A DNA stretch of 64,000 bases from Actinophytocola xinjiangensis (GTDB lineage Bacteria; Actinomycetota; Actinomycetes; Mycobacteriales; Pseudonocardiaceae). Position 1 is the first letter of the stretch. Every line of letters begins with the position of its first letter. Positions 9,834 to 20,226 of this stretch are shown piece by piece. The position numbers and the translations under genes are program-made. The DNA lies in the NCBI RefSeq assembly GCF_001921215.1, contig NZ_MSIF01000007.1, positions 62,001-126,000 of the forward strand. The letters are read 5' to 3'. The notes under the pieces were generated by a model. That model ran no database searches and was not told where the DNA came from. It was given only the letters and a program-made list of their open reading frames with translations.

Positions 9834-10579
9834 CCGAAGACGTCACCCGTGGCCTGTCCCTGCTGGCCGACGAGGCCGAGCCCGCTCCCATCGACTCGCA
9901 CGCCGTGGTCGCCCTGGCCCGCGCCAGGACCGGACGCCGCCGGGCGGTGATCGCCAGCGCGTCGGTCACCCTGGCCACGGTCGCGGTGCTGGCGCTGACC
10001 GTCACCGCGCTGCGCTCACCCACGGTCGCCACCCCCGCCCCCACCACGACAGCCACCGAGACCGCCACCGAGACGGTCACCGTCACCGGCAGCCCGGCGC
10101 CCGACGCGGTCAACGGCACCCAGAGGGGCCCGGCCATCGGCACCGAGGTGCGGATGCCGGCGACGCCGGAGGAACGCGCCGCGCGCGCGACCCGGCTCCA
10201 GCAGGAGCTGCGCGCCGCGTTCGACCGGGTCCTGCCCGAGGGGTGGGAGTACAGCACGTTCAAGTTCGCCTGTGATCCCTACGGCTGCTGGGCGCGGGGC
10301 AGCATCGTCGACGACGCCGAGCCCGTGGACCTGATGGTGCACGTGTCCGGCGACTACAGCGTGTCCCAGTGCTACGGGGACACGTGCACCAAGAAGGTGA
10401 TGCCGGACGGCACGCTCGTCGCGCTGGACACCGCGATGGCCGAGCCCCGCTCGCTCGGCGTGGACTCCGTTCGTCCGGACGGCACGTCGTTCAGCATCTA
10501 CGCGACCTGGAAGAAGGACCGGGACGGCACGCTGACCGACGAGCAGTGGCGTGCGTTGGGCAGTGCGGTCACCTACTGA
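9830..10579 (+). CDS. Membrane-anchored partner of the SigE-family sigma factor (putative anti-sigma factor)
   Basis: 249 residues. A cytoplasmic N-terminus of about 38 residues is followed by one membrane helix (about 40-62). Then come a Thr/Ala-rich linker (TTTATETATETVTVTG) and an extracytoplasmic domain. That domain has two closely spaced cysteine pairs, CDPYGC and CYGDTC, probably disulfides. The position after and overlapping the sigma gene suggests an anti-sigma role. No HxxxCxxC zinc anti-sigma motif is present, so the mechanism is unclear. It is likely an extracellular sensor. Confidence 0.6.
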   Translation: MTEDVTRGLSLLADEAEPAPIDSHAVVALARARTGRRRAVIASASVTLATVAVLALTVTALRSPTVATPAPTTTATETATETVTVTGSPAPDAVNGTQRGPAIGTEVRMPATPEERAARATRLQQELRAAFDRVLPEGWEYSTFKFACDPYGCWARGSIVDDAEPVDLMVHVSGDYSVSQCYGDTCTKKVMPDGTLVALDTAMAEPRSLGVDSVRPDGTSFSIYATWKKDRDGTLTDEQWRALGSAVTY

Positions 10580-10596
10580 GGGCATACTGCGGGGCC

Positions 10597-10884
10597 ATGG
10601 CCGATTTCTGGGTGGCGCTGGAGTACCGGGTGAGCCGGGAGCTGCCCGATCCCCTGTGGTGTGACGGTTTCCAGCCGGAGACCTACGACCTGGACGCCGA
10701 GCGGCCCCAGGTCCGTGGCCTGGCCTGGATCGGCATCGGCGGCGGCCGGCAGGAGCAGTGGGATTTCACCCTGCTCCTGCCGGACGGCTCACCCGACTGG
10801 CCGTCGCTGCTGCCCGACGACCGGGACACCGGCTGGCTGAGCCACGACGCGGCGAACCGCACCCTGGGAATCGACCGCCGATGA
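10597..10884 (+). CDS. Hypothetical protein
   Basis: 95 residues, soluble, tryptophan-rich (MADFWVALEYRV, WIGIGGG, QEQWDF). No family was recognised. It starts 17 bases after the sigma-factor partner gene and overlaps the APH-like gene by four bases (ATGA), so it is probably part of the same transcript. No ribosome-binding site of note. Confidence 0.6.
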   Translation: MADFWVALEYRVSRELPDPLWCDGFQPETYDLDAERPQVRGLAWIGIGGGRQEQWDFTLLLPDGSPDWPSLLPDDRDTGWLSHDAANRTLGIDRR

Positions 10885-11744
10885 CCAGCCGGGAGACGGT
10901 CCGTGCCCTGTTGACGGCCCAGCACCCGGACCTGGCGCACCTGGAACTGCGCGAGGTCGACGGCGGCTGGGACAACAAGCTGTGGCGGCTCGGGGACGAG
11001 CTGGGCGTGCGGGTCCCGGTGTCCGAGCGGGCGCCTGGCCTGCTGCGCGCCGAGCAGCGCTGGCTGCCGGAACTGGCCGCGCGGTTGCCGTTGCCCACGC
11101 CGGTCCCGGTGCGGGTGGGTGAGCCGTCGGCGCTGTTCGACCGGACGTGGACGGTCACCCGCTGGGTGCACGGCGAGCCGGCCGACCGGGTGCCGATCTC
11201 CACCGCCGACTCGGCCGAGGCGCTCGCCGGTTTCCTCACCGCCCTGCACCGCCCCGCTCCCCCGGACGCTCCCCGCAGCCCGACCCGGGGCGTCCCCCTG
11301 GCCGACCTGCGCGACGGCTTCACCGAGGCCCTGACGGTCCTGGACGACGACCGGATCGCCGGGGCGGCGCGCGAGGTCTGGGACAAGGCCGTGGCCGCCG
11401 CCCCCTGGTCCGGCGCCCCGGTGTGGCTCCACGGCGACCTGCACCCGGCGAACGTCGTCGTGCGGGCCGGGCGACTCGCGGGCGTCGTCGACTTCGGTGA
11501 CCTGTCCGTGGGCGACCCGGCCACGGACCTGGCGGCGGCGTGGGTGCTGCTGCCCGAGGCGGGGCCGTTCCTGGACCGCTACACGTTCGCCGACGACGCG
11601 ACGGTGGCTCGGTCCCGTGGCTGGGCCGTGCTGCGGGCCCTGATCCTGATCGCCATCGGCCGCGACGGCCGGCTGGGCCTGCCCGGCGGGAAGCCGACGT
11701 GGGAACCGGCGGGCCACGCGGCACTCAGCCGCGCCCTGGCCTGA
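10881..11744 (+). CDS. Aminoglycoside phosphotransferase (APH) family protein
   Basis: 287 residues with the APH/choline kinase fold. The Brenner motif HGDLHPAN starts near residue 184 and the metal-binding DFG (VVDFGDLSVGDPATDLA) near 204. The N-terminus contains the GGWDNKLWRLGDELGVRVP nucleotide-binding lobe. Such enzymes phosphorylate aminoglycosides, homoserine or other small alcohols; the true substrate cannot be told. The ATG overlaps the preceding stop by four bases. Its 3' end overlaps the convergent nucleotidyltransferase gene by 20 bases. Confidence 0.85.
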   Translation: MTSRETVRALLTAQHPDLAHLELREVDGGWDNKLWRLGDELGVRVPVSERAPGLLRAEQRWLPELAARLPLPTPVPVRVGEPSALFDRTWTVTRWVHGEPADRVPISTADSAEALAGFLTALHRPAPPDAPRSPTRGVPLADLRDGFTEALTVLDDDRIAGAAREVWDKAVAAAPWSGAPVWLHGDLHPANVVVRAGRLAGVVDFGDLSVGDPATDLAAAWVLLPEAGPFLDRYTFADDATVARSRGWAVLRALILIAIGRDGRLGLPGGKPTWEPAGHAALSRALA

Positions 11745-12009
11745 GGTGGGCCCTGCCGGTCTCCGTGGGGTCGGCCCGCCGCAGGACGTGGGAGCGCCAC
11801 TGGTCGGCGGTGCGGGCGATGAGGTCCACCGGGTCGCCGGGGTGCCAGGTGAGGTCGCCGGTGGTGACGACCAGGAGGTCCAGGTCGGAGTCGGGGCGGG
11901 CGGTTCCTCTGGCGAGCGAACCGGACAGCAGGACTCCGGCGACGGCGGGGTCGGCGCGGAGGTGGTCGAGGGTCTCGTCGAGGAGTTGTTGGTGGGTGGG
12001 GCTCAGCAC
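11725..12009 (-). CDS. Small nucleotidyltransferase-domain protein
   Basis: 94 residues, minimal NTase fold. GSLARGTARPDSDLDLLVV carries the GSxxxG and DxD signature of the polymerase-beta superfamily (MNT/KNTase type). Its GTG start overlaps the last codons of the upstream flavoprotein gene by seven bases, so they are probably co-translated. MNT proteins are often the antitoxin partner of HEPN proteins. No HEPN partner is next to it, so a stand-alone small-molecule NTase is equally possible. Confidence 0.72.
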   Translation of the reverse strand: MLSPTHQQLLDETLDHLRADPAVAGVLLSGSLARGTARPDSDLDLLVVTTGDLTWHPGDPVDLIARTADQWRSHVLRRADPTETGRAHLRPGRG

Positions 12010-13391
12010 GGGGTGCCGAACCAGCGGGTGAGCTGGGTGTCGAGGTCCCGCTGGTCGCCGCCGGCCCAGGCGATGTGCCCGTCGGGGCGGAGCAGGACCG
12101 TCGGCGCCTGGGGGTCGGTGACGTGGTCGACCCGGTCCGACCAGCCAGCGACGCGCAGGGTGGCGGTCGGGTCGAGCAGCAGGCCCCGGCCGTGGCGCAG
12201 CAGGTCGTAGAGGCGGCCGTCGCGTAGTTCGACGTCGGGTTGGCGCAGGCCCACGGGGGCGGGGACGTCACCGAAGTCGTACCGGACGTCCAGGGCGGTG
12301 ATCATCCCGGTGAGGTGGCGGTTGACGTCGTTGATGTCCATCAGCTCGGTGATCAGGCGGCGCAGGGCCTGGGCACCCGGCTCGGGGGACATCAGTTCCC
12401 GCTGGGCGCGGGTGTTGTCCAGCACGGACGCGGCCACCGGGTGGCGTTCGGCGTGGTAGGTGTCGAGCAGCGTGTCCGGCGCCCAGCCCCGGACCAGCGC
12501 GGCCAGTTTCCAGCCGAGGTTGACGGCGTCCTGCACGCCCAGGTTGAGGCCCTGCCCGCCGATCGGCGGGTGGATGTGGGCGGCGTCGCCGGCCAGCAGG
12601 ACCCGCCCCACCCGATAGTGCTCGGCGAGTCGGGTGGCGTCACCGAAGCGGGACAGCCAGCGCGGCGAGTGGGCGCCGAGGTCGGTCCCGGTGAAGGCCC
12701 GCAGCTGCCGCTGGAAGTCGGCGAGCGTGGGGGTCTCGTCGCTGACGCCTTCGGCGGGCACGACGACGCGGTAGGTGTCCTCGCCGAAGTGCTGGATGGT
12801 GACCCGCCGGTCCAGGCCGGTGGGCACGCCGGTCGGCGCGGTGGTGAGTGACAGCTCGCCCATGAGGGTGTCGTCGCGCGACGGTTCTCCGGGGAAGCCG
12901 ATGCCGAACTCGCGGCGCACGACGCTGCGGGCGCCGTCGCAGCCGACGAGGTAGCTGGCGTGGAACCGTTCGCCGTTGTCGAGGTCGACGGTGACGCCGT
13001 CGTCGTCCTGGCGGGCGGCGGTCACCGCGTGGCCGTGGCGGACGTGGGCGCCGAGCGCGGTCGCGTGGTCCTCCAGCAGCCGCACGATCGTGGGTTGTTG
13101 GAGGCCCAGCAGGTACGGGTAGGGCGTGTCGAGCCCGTCGGGCACCGGCGCGGGGATGGCGGCGAAGAAACCGGCGGCGGGACGTTGCCGGCCGTGTTCC
13201 TGGAGGGCGCCGAGCAGCCCCCGCATGGCCATGATCTCGAGGCTGCGGATGTGCAGGCTCACGATCCGGACGAACGAGGGCGGTTCGGTGTGTTTCTCCA
13301 GCACGAGGACCCGCAGGTCGTGCAGGCGTAGTTCGGCGGCCAGCATCGCCCCGGTCGGGCCGCAGCCAGCGATGATCACGTCGTACCGCAT
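12003..13391 (-). CDS. rox: Rifampicin-monooxygenase-like FAD-dependent monooxygenase
   Basis: 462 residues, class A flavoprotein monooxygenase. Motifs: GCGPTG near residue 9, LVGCDGARSVVRR, and the GDAAHIHPPIGGQGLN FAD-binding segment. Over the C-terminal half it closely tracks Nocardia rifampicin monooxygenase (RIFMO, 473 residues). Shared stretches are GAHSPRWLSRFGDATRLAEHY, RHPVAASVLDNTRAQ, GRLYDLLRHGRGLLLD and a DLDTQLTRWFG tail, each recalled from the family rather than aligned. A role in rifamycin hydroxylation/inactivation is likely but substrate could differ. No rifamycin-associated element was seen upstream; the gap to the NlpC gene is only 50 bases. Confidence 0.8.
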   Translation of the reverse strand: MRYDVIIAGCGPTGAMLAAELRLHDLRVLVLEKHTEPPSFVRIVSLHIRSLEIMAMRGLLGALQEHGRQRPAAGFFAAIPAPVPDGLDTPYPYLLGLQQPTIVRLLEDHATALGAHVRHGHAVTAARQDDDGVTVDLDNGERFHASYLVGCDGARSVVRREFGIGFPGEPSRDDTLMGELSLTTAPTGVPTGLDRRVTIQHFGEDTYRVVVPAEGVSDETPTLADFQRQLRAFTGTDLGAHSPRWLSRFGDATRLAEHYRVGRVLLAGDAAHIHPPIGGQGLNLGVQDAVNLGWKLAALVRGWAPDTLLDTYHAERHPVAASVLDNTRAQRELMSPEPGAQALRRLITELMDINDVNRHLTGMITALDVRYDFGDVPAPVGLRQPDVELRDGRLYDLLRHGRGLLLDPTATLRVAGWSDRVDHVTDPQAPTVLLRPDGHIAWAGGDQRDLDTQLTRWFGTPC

Positions 13392-13412
13392 GGGGCGTGT
13401 ATGTACCCCGGG

Positions 13413-13435
13413 AACCCGGCCTCGTCCACCGGGTT
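13413..13435 (-). terminator. Inverted repeat between NlpC gene and rox
   Basis: AACCCGG and CCGGGTT are separated by nine bases, lying just after the NlpC stop codon on the minus strand. There is no U-tract, so termination is uncertain; it may only attenuate read-through into rox. Confidence 0.3.
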
Positions 13436-13441
13436 TACGGC

Positions 13442-14758
13442 TCAGAGCAGCCGGGTCGCCTGGGACACGATCCCGCCGTAGCGCACCGACGTCACCCGCA
13501 CGTGGGAGCCCGAGTACGGCGCCTCGACCATCTGGTCGTTGCCGATGTAGAGGGCGACGTGGTGGATGCGGCCGCCGCTGGACCAGAACAGCATGTCCCC
13601 CGGCCGTTTCTGGTTGAGCGGCACCTTGCGCCCGGCCTCGAACTGGTAGCCGCTGTAGTGCGGGAGCTGGACGCCGGCCGCCGCGAAGGCGTAGATCATC
13701 AGCCCGGAGCAGTCGAAGCCGATCTTGTTGTAGTCGCCGTGCGCGTCGGCGACGCCGCCGTCGTGGATGCCCTGGGTGGGCCCGTTGGCGTTGCCGCCGC
13801 CCCACGCGTAGGGCACGCCCTGTTGGGACAGCGCCCGGTCGATGACGGTCTTCACCGTGCTGGCCGCCGGGGCGGCCGTGACGGCGACGCTGTTGACGGT
13901 GTCCACGGTGGGCGCGGCCATCGCCTGGGCGGCGCTGGCGGCGTCCTCGCGTTCCTTGGCGGCCAGCCAGTCCTGGTAGCGCTGGCGTTGGCTCTCCAGC
14001 CCGCCGACCTGGGCCCTGGCCTGGGTCAGCTCCTGTTCGGCGCGGGTCATGTCCTGGCGCAGCCGCGCGGACTCCGCCTGCTGGGCGCGCTGCGCCTGCT
14101 GGGCGGCGGCCATGGCCGCGTCGGCGGCGTTCTTGGCCTCGGTGGCCTGGCGCTGTTTCTCGGCGGCGACGGCCAGGGCGGCGCGGGCCTGGGAGTCCTT
14201 GTTGGCCTTGGCGGTCCTGGCGATCTCGATGTCGTCGAGGCTGTCCAGGCCGCTGTCGGCGACGGCGTTGAGCAACGCGGCCCGGTCCAGGACGTCACGC
14301 GGTGACCTCGCGCCGAGGTAGGCGGACAGCGAGCCGACGGTGCTGCCCTGCCGGTAGCTGCTGGCGGCGAACTCGTCGAGCCGGGTGCGCGCGTGCTCCA
14401 CGTCGGCCGACGCGGCCCGGGCGGCGTGTTCGGCGGTGTCGGCGTCGGCCCTGGCCTGGGTCGCCGCCTCGGTGGCGGTGGCCAGGTCGACCAGCGCCTT
14501 GTTGGCGTCCTCCAGTTTCGTCTCGACGTCGGCGCGCGAGGCCATCAGCCGGGACTCGGCGCGTGCGACCTCGCTGGTCAGCTGCCCGACCCGGGTGGCG
14601 CGGGCGTCGGCCGTGGCCCTGCCCCCGTCGATCTCGGCGTCGCTCGGGTTCGGTGGTGCCGGTGGTACGGCGACCGCGTTACCCGCGCCGTTCCCCGCGC
14701 CCAGCACTCCGACCAGCACGACCGTGACGGCTCTGACCGTCCACCGCCTGATGCCCAC
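13442..14758 (-). CDS. ripA: RipA-like NlpC/P60 peptidoglycan endopeptidase
   Basis: 438 residues. Signal peptide at about 1-30 (WTVRAVTVVLVGVLG..AVA). A long coiled-coil region rich in Ala/Gln/Glu spans about 40-270, then a C-terminal NlpC/P60 domain. The catalytic set C350 (FDCSGL), H400 (HVALYIG) and E412 (QMVEAP) matches the Cys-His-Glu triad of M. tuberculosis RipA. Cleaves D-Glu-mDAP bonds in stem peptides during cell separation; the coiled coil is expected to control access. The GTG at 14758 lies about ten bases after GGGAGG. Location next to moxR and acn matches the M. tuberculosis gene order. Confidence 0.9.
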   Translation of the reverse strand: MGIRRWTVRAVTVVLVGVLGAGNGAGNAVAVPPAPPNPSDAEIDGGRATADARATRVGQLTSEVARAESRLMASRADVETKLEDANKALVDLATATEAATQARADADTAEHAARAASADVEHARTRLDEFAASSYRQGSTVGSLSAYLGARSPRDVLDRAALLNAVADSGLDSLDDIEIARTAKANKDSQARAALAVAAEKQRQATEAKNAADAAMAAAQQAQRAQQAESARLRQDMTRAEQELTQARAQVGGLESQRQRYQDWLAAKEREDAASAAQAMAAPTVDTVNSVAVTAAPAASTVKTVIDRALSQQGVPYAWGGGNANGPTQGIHDGGVADAHGDYNKIGFDCSGLMIYAFAAAGVQLPHYSGYQFEAGRKVPLNQKRPGDMLFWSSGGRIHHVALYIGNDQMVEAPYSGSHVRVTSVRYGGIVSQATRLL

Positions 14759-15062
14759 TCCCGACCGACCTCCCACGCTCGGCGCGGCCCCTGGTGCCGC
14801 TATGGCCTCTTTCGTACCAAACGCACCAACGGAAACATGTCCACCGCGAACAACATTCACCCCGGCGAGAACACGCCCTTTACGGAACGTGACCGCGTCT
14901 GTCGGGGGGTCGCCCTCTACCGAAAAGATCGGATTAGTGATAATCGGCCGGAACCGACACCCCACTGGGTGACGTCTCAAGCAGCGGCGAGGCACAGCCA
15001 GCCGTGGAGGAAGACATCGCCGGCCAGGTAAGGGACTTGACCGGAGACGCAGGAGGGGAACC
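14759..15062. other. Divergent intergenic region
   Basis: 304 bases between ripA and the proline-rich membrane protein. It is less GC-rich than the genes around it and contains a small inverted repeat, GATTA-GTGA-TAATC, at 14932-14945. I see no RNA gene and could not recognise the conserved core of a c-di-AMP riboswitch, which often precedes actinobacterial NlpC/P60 genes. Confidence 0.5.
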
Positions 15063-16514
15063 GTGACCTATCCAGGTTCAGGCGGCGCATGGCAGCCGAA
15101 CGATCCGAACCAGCCGGGCAGTGGGCAGTTCCCCGCGCAGCCTGGGTACCCCCAACAGGGTTACCCCCAGCAGGGTGAATACCAGCAGCCCGGTTACCAG
15201 CAACCGGCCGGTTACCCAGCGCAGCCGGGCCAGCAGCCGACGATGGGGTACGCGCAGCCCGCGTGGGGCCAGCCCGGAGTACCGGGCCAGCCGCCCAAGA
15301 AGCGTGGCAAGGGCCCGATCATCGGCGTGATCTCGGCCGTTCTGGTCATCGCGGTCGCCGCCGGGGTGACGGTCTTCATGCTCAACCGGGGCGGCGGCAG
15401 CACCGAGGCCGGCGAGGCCAGCCCGACCGAGGCGGCATCCAACCTGGTCAACACCCTCAGCCAGGGTGACGTGGCGGGAGTGCTGGGGAGCCTCACGCCG
15501 GCGGAGTCCGCGCTGCTGGTCGACTTCAACGCCAAGTCCACCGAGCGGCTCAAGGAGCTCGGCGTCTACAAGCAGGACGCCGACCCGAACAAGCTGCACG
15601 GCGCGGCCGTCGAGGCCAAGGACCTCAAGTACGACGAGAAGGGCGCGGAGAAGGTCAACGACCACCTCACGATCACCAAGCTGATCGGCGGCACGGTCTC
15701 GCTGAGCGCGGACGTCAACGAGCTGCCCTTCACCGAGGAGTTCATGCAGGCCGCGTTCCCCAACGGCGTGGGCGGCGAGACCAAGGCCTCCGAGCAGGTC
15801 GACATCGCCCAGGTCGTGCGGGAGACCGGTGAGCCGATCCGCATCGCCACGATCAACGTCGACGGCGAGTGGTACCCGAGCCTGTTCTACACCGCCGCCG
15901 ACTACGGCCTGCTCGCCGCGAACACCGAGTGGCCGGCCGAGCCGATCGCCAACAACGGTGGCGCGGACCCCGAGGACGCGGTCAAGCAGCTGGTGGCCGC
16001 GTCGATGGCCGCGGACCTGGAGCGCGTGATCGAGCTGCTGCCGCCGGACGAGATGGGCGCGCTGCACGACGCCGGCCCGGCGCTGCTGGAGGCCATGGGT
16101 TCGCCCCCGGCGCCGGCCGAGGGCGTGGAGATCACCACCCTGGAGACCGAGGTCACCGACGCGGAGAGCGGCGGCAAGAAGGTTCTGCTGTCCAAGCTGG
16201 AGTTGGCGATCGAGGGCCAGACCATGACGATCCGCCGCGACGGCGACTGCTACGTGATGGAGGCCCAGGGCCAGCAGCAGCCGCTGTGCGCCGCGGACGC
16301 CGCGCAGGAGATGGGCGAGGGCATGCCGCCGGAAGGGAAGCAGGCCGCCACGAACCTGGTGTCCGGTCTGATGAGCAACACCGGTGTCGTGGTGACCGAG
16401 GTCGACGGCAAGTGGTACGTCAGCCCGCTGCGCACGTACACCGAGCTGGGTCTGTCGGCGATCAGCGACCTCACGTCCGAGGACGTGTTCGCGCTGGTGG
16501 CGATGGCCGACTGA
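15063..16514 (+). CDS. Single-pass membrane protein with Pro/Gln-rich N-terminus and duplicated extracellular domain
   Basis: 483 residues. Residues 1-78 are a Pro/Gln/Tyr/Gly-rich cytoplasmic tail ([18 protein letters not shown]). One membrane helix lies at about 83-105, after PKKRGKGP. The extracytoplasmic part consists of two related repeats. Each begins with a helix ([40 protein letters not shown]) and the matching later blocks are [20 protein letters not shown] and [23 protein letters not shown] start after AGGAGGGG. Function unknown; it sits next to ripA, so a cell-envelope role is plausible. Confidence 0.75.
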   Translation: MTYPGSGGAWQPNDPNQPGSGQFPAQPGYPQQGYPQQGEYQQPGYQQPAGYPAQPGQQPTMGYAQPAWGQPGVPGQPPKKRGKGPIIGVISAVLVIAVAAGVTVFMLNRGGGSTEAGEASPTEAASNLVNTLSQGDVAGVLGSLTPAESALLVDFNAKSTERLKELGVYKQDADPNKLHGAAVEAKDLKYDEKGAEKVNDHLTITKLIGGTVSLSADVNELPFTEEFMQAAFPNGVGGETKASEQVDIAQVVRETGEPIRIATINVDGEWYPSLFYTAADYGLLAANTEWPAEPIANNGGADPEDAVKQLVAASMAADLERVIELLPPDEMGALHDAGPALLEAMGSPPAPAEGVEITTLETEVTDAESGGKKVLLSKLELAIEGQTMTIRRDGDCYVMEAQGQQQPLCAADAAQEMGEGMPPEGKQAATNLVSGLMSNTGVVVTEVDGKWYVSPLRTYTELGLSAISDLTSEDVFALVAMAD

Positions 16515-16531
16515 CGGACGCTTCACCTGGT

Positions 16532-16561
16532 GGCCCGGTCTCCGTTCGCGGAGGCCGGGCC
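16532..16561 (+). terminator. Rho-independent terminator after the membrane protein gene
   Basis: Arms GGCCCGGTCTCCG and CGGAGGCCGGGCC (one G-U pair) close a TTCG tetraloop. They are followed by CATCGGCTTTTC. The convergent VOC gene ends 12 bases further on, so the hairpin may serve both strands. Confidence 0.8.
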
Positions 16562-16572
16562 ATCGGCTTTTC

Positions 16573-16938
16573 TCAGCCCTCCAGGAACTCCAGGCGGTTG
16601 CCGACCGGGTCGGCGGTGTGGAAGCGGCGGCGGCCGGGGATCTCGGCGGGGTCCGCCCAGCGGACCTCGTGGCCCGCGCGTTCGACGGCGGCGGCGGTCG
16701 CGTCCACATCGACCACGAAAGCGGGGTGTGCCTTGCGCGCCGGCTGGAAACCCTCCTCGATGCCGACATGCAGTTCCGCGTCCGGGCCGCCGCGACCGGG
16801 GACGGCGAACCAGCAGCCGCCCCTGGCGGCCAGCAGCGGGGGTTTGGGCAGCTCAGCCCAGCCAAGTACGCCGCTGTAGAACTCCCGTAGCCGGTCCTCG
16901 CTGCCAGCCGGCGCGGCGATCTGGACGTGGTGCAACAT
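16573..16938 (-). CDS. VOC family (glyoxalase/bleomycin resistance-like) protein
   Basis: 121 residues, one vicinal-oxygen-chelate module pair. Starts MLHHVQIAAPAGSEDRLREFYSGVLGW, ends with FHTADPVGNRLEFLEG, where the glutamate is the usual metal ligand. The starting HHV histidine is the other typical ligand. The ATG at 16938 has GGGAGG eight bases upstream. Substrate unknown. Divergent from acnA; the two starts are 98 bases apart and share a control region. Confidence 0.82.
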   Translation of the reverse strand: MLHHVQIAAPAGSEDRLREFYSGVLGWAELPKPPLLAARGGCWFAVPGRGGPDAELHVGIEEGFQPARKAHPAFVVDVDATAAAVERAGHEVRWADPAEIPGRRRFHTADPVGNRLEFLEG

Positions 16939-16965
16939 GAGGGCGACCTCCCTTGGCGGCGAATA

Positions 16966-16981
16966 CAGGACAAGCGTACTG
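16966..16981. promoter_or_regulatory. AcnR operator in the acnA promoter
   Basis: CAGGACAAGCGTACTG matches, at every fixed position, the Corynebacterium glutamicum AcnR site CAGNAC-NNNC-GTACTG (from memory of the literature). It overlaps a possible -10, TACTGT at 16977-16982, which is 18 bases from TTGGCG at 16953. Binding there should block acnA transcription. Confidence 0.75.
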
Positions 16982-17036
16982 TTTAGGCCGAGAGATCGTT
17001 CCCGGACCGCACACCACCTGGCAGATGGAGTTGCAC

Positions 17037-19835
<2,799 letters not shown>

Positions 19836-19850
19836 TTCTTCTGGTTCGGC

Positions 19851-19881
19851 GGCCGCCGGGTCCTCTGTGGACCCGGCGGCC
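19851..19881 (+). terminator. Rho-independent terminator after acnA
   Basis: Perfect 13-bp arms GGCCGCCGGGTCC and GGACCCGGCGGCC enclose a five-base loop, 16 bases after the acnA stop, followed by GTTCTGTTCTC. Confidence 0.85.
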
Positions 19882-20226
19882 GTTCTGTTCTCGGGTGGCG
19901 CTCGTCGCCCTTTCGCTCACCGGCCCATCGGTGGCCAGCCCCCGGGGTCACGCCGCTGGTCCGTTCCGTCGGCTTCGCGGAGCACCCGGCTCTCCCCCAC
20001 GCTCACGGTCTCCCATCGTGGCGCCCCGCCGTGTTCCTTCGCGGCGCCGCCATTTCCCGGCACGGCGCGCGGTTGTCCGCGGCTCGATGACGGTGCCTGG
20101 GTGCCTGCCCGCCGCTTCTTCCCCCGGGGGCCCCCCGATTTCCAGCCTAGTCGCGTGGGGGGAGGGTGTGGAGTGGTCGGCGGGCGCTGTGGACAACTCC
20201 GGCCGCGAGTGGTCGTGCTGCGGTGG
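19882..20226. other. Non-coding stretch between acnA and the AlkA-like gene
   Basis: About 345 bases with no reading frame that has a ribosome-binding site or family resemblance. It is rich in short C and G runs (for example CCCCCGGGGGCCCCCC near 20124-20139). Both flanking genes end here. Confidence 0.5.

Noticed and set aside
11725-12009. MNT-HEPN toxin-antitoxin pair
   Set aside because: The nucleotidyltransferase is present but no HEPN gene is adjacent; its neighbour is the flavoprotein.
13392-13441. Rifamycin-associated element upstream of the RIFMO-like gene
   Set aside because: The short gap contains only an AACCCGG/CCGGGTT repeat, which does not resemble that element.
14759-15062. 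c-di-AMP (ydaO) riboswitch before ripA
   Set aside because: Such elements precede many actinobacterial NlpC/P60 genes, but I could not find the conserved core on either strand.
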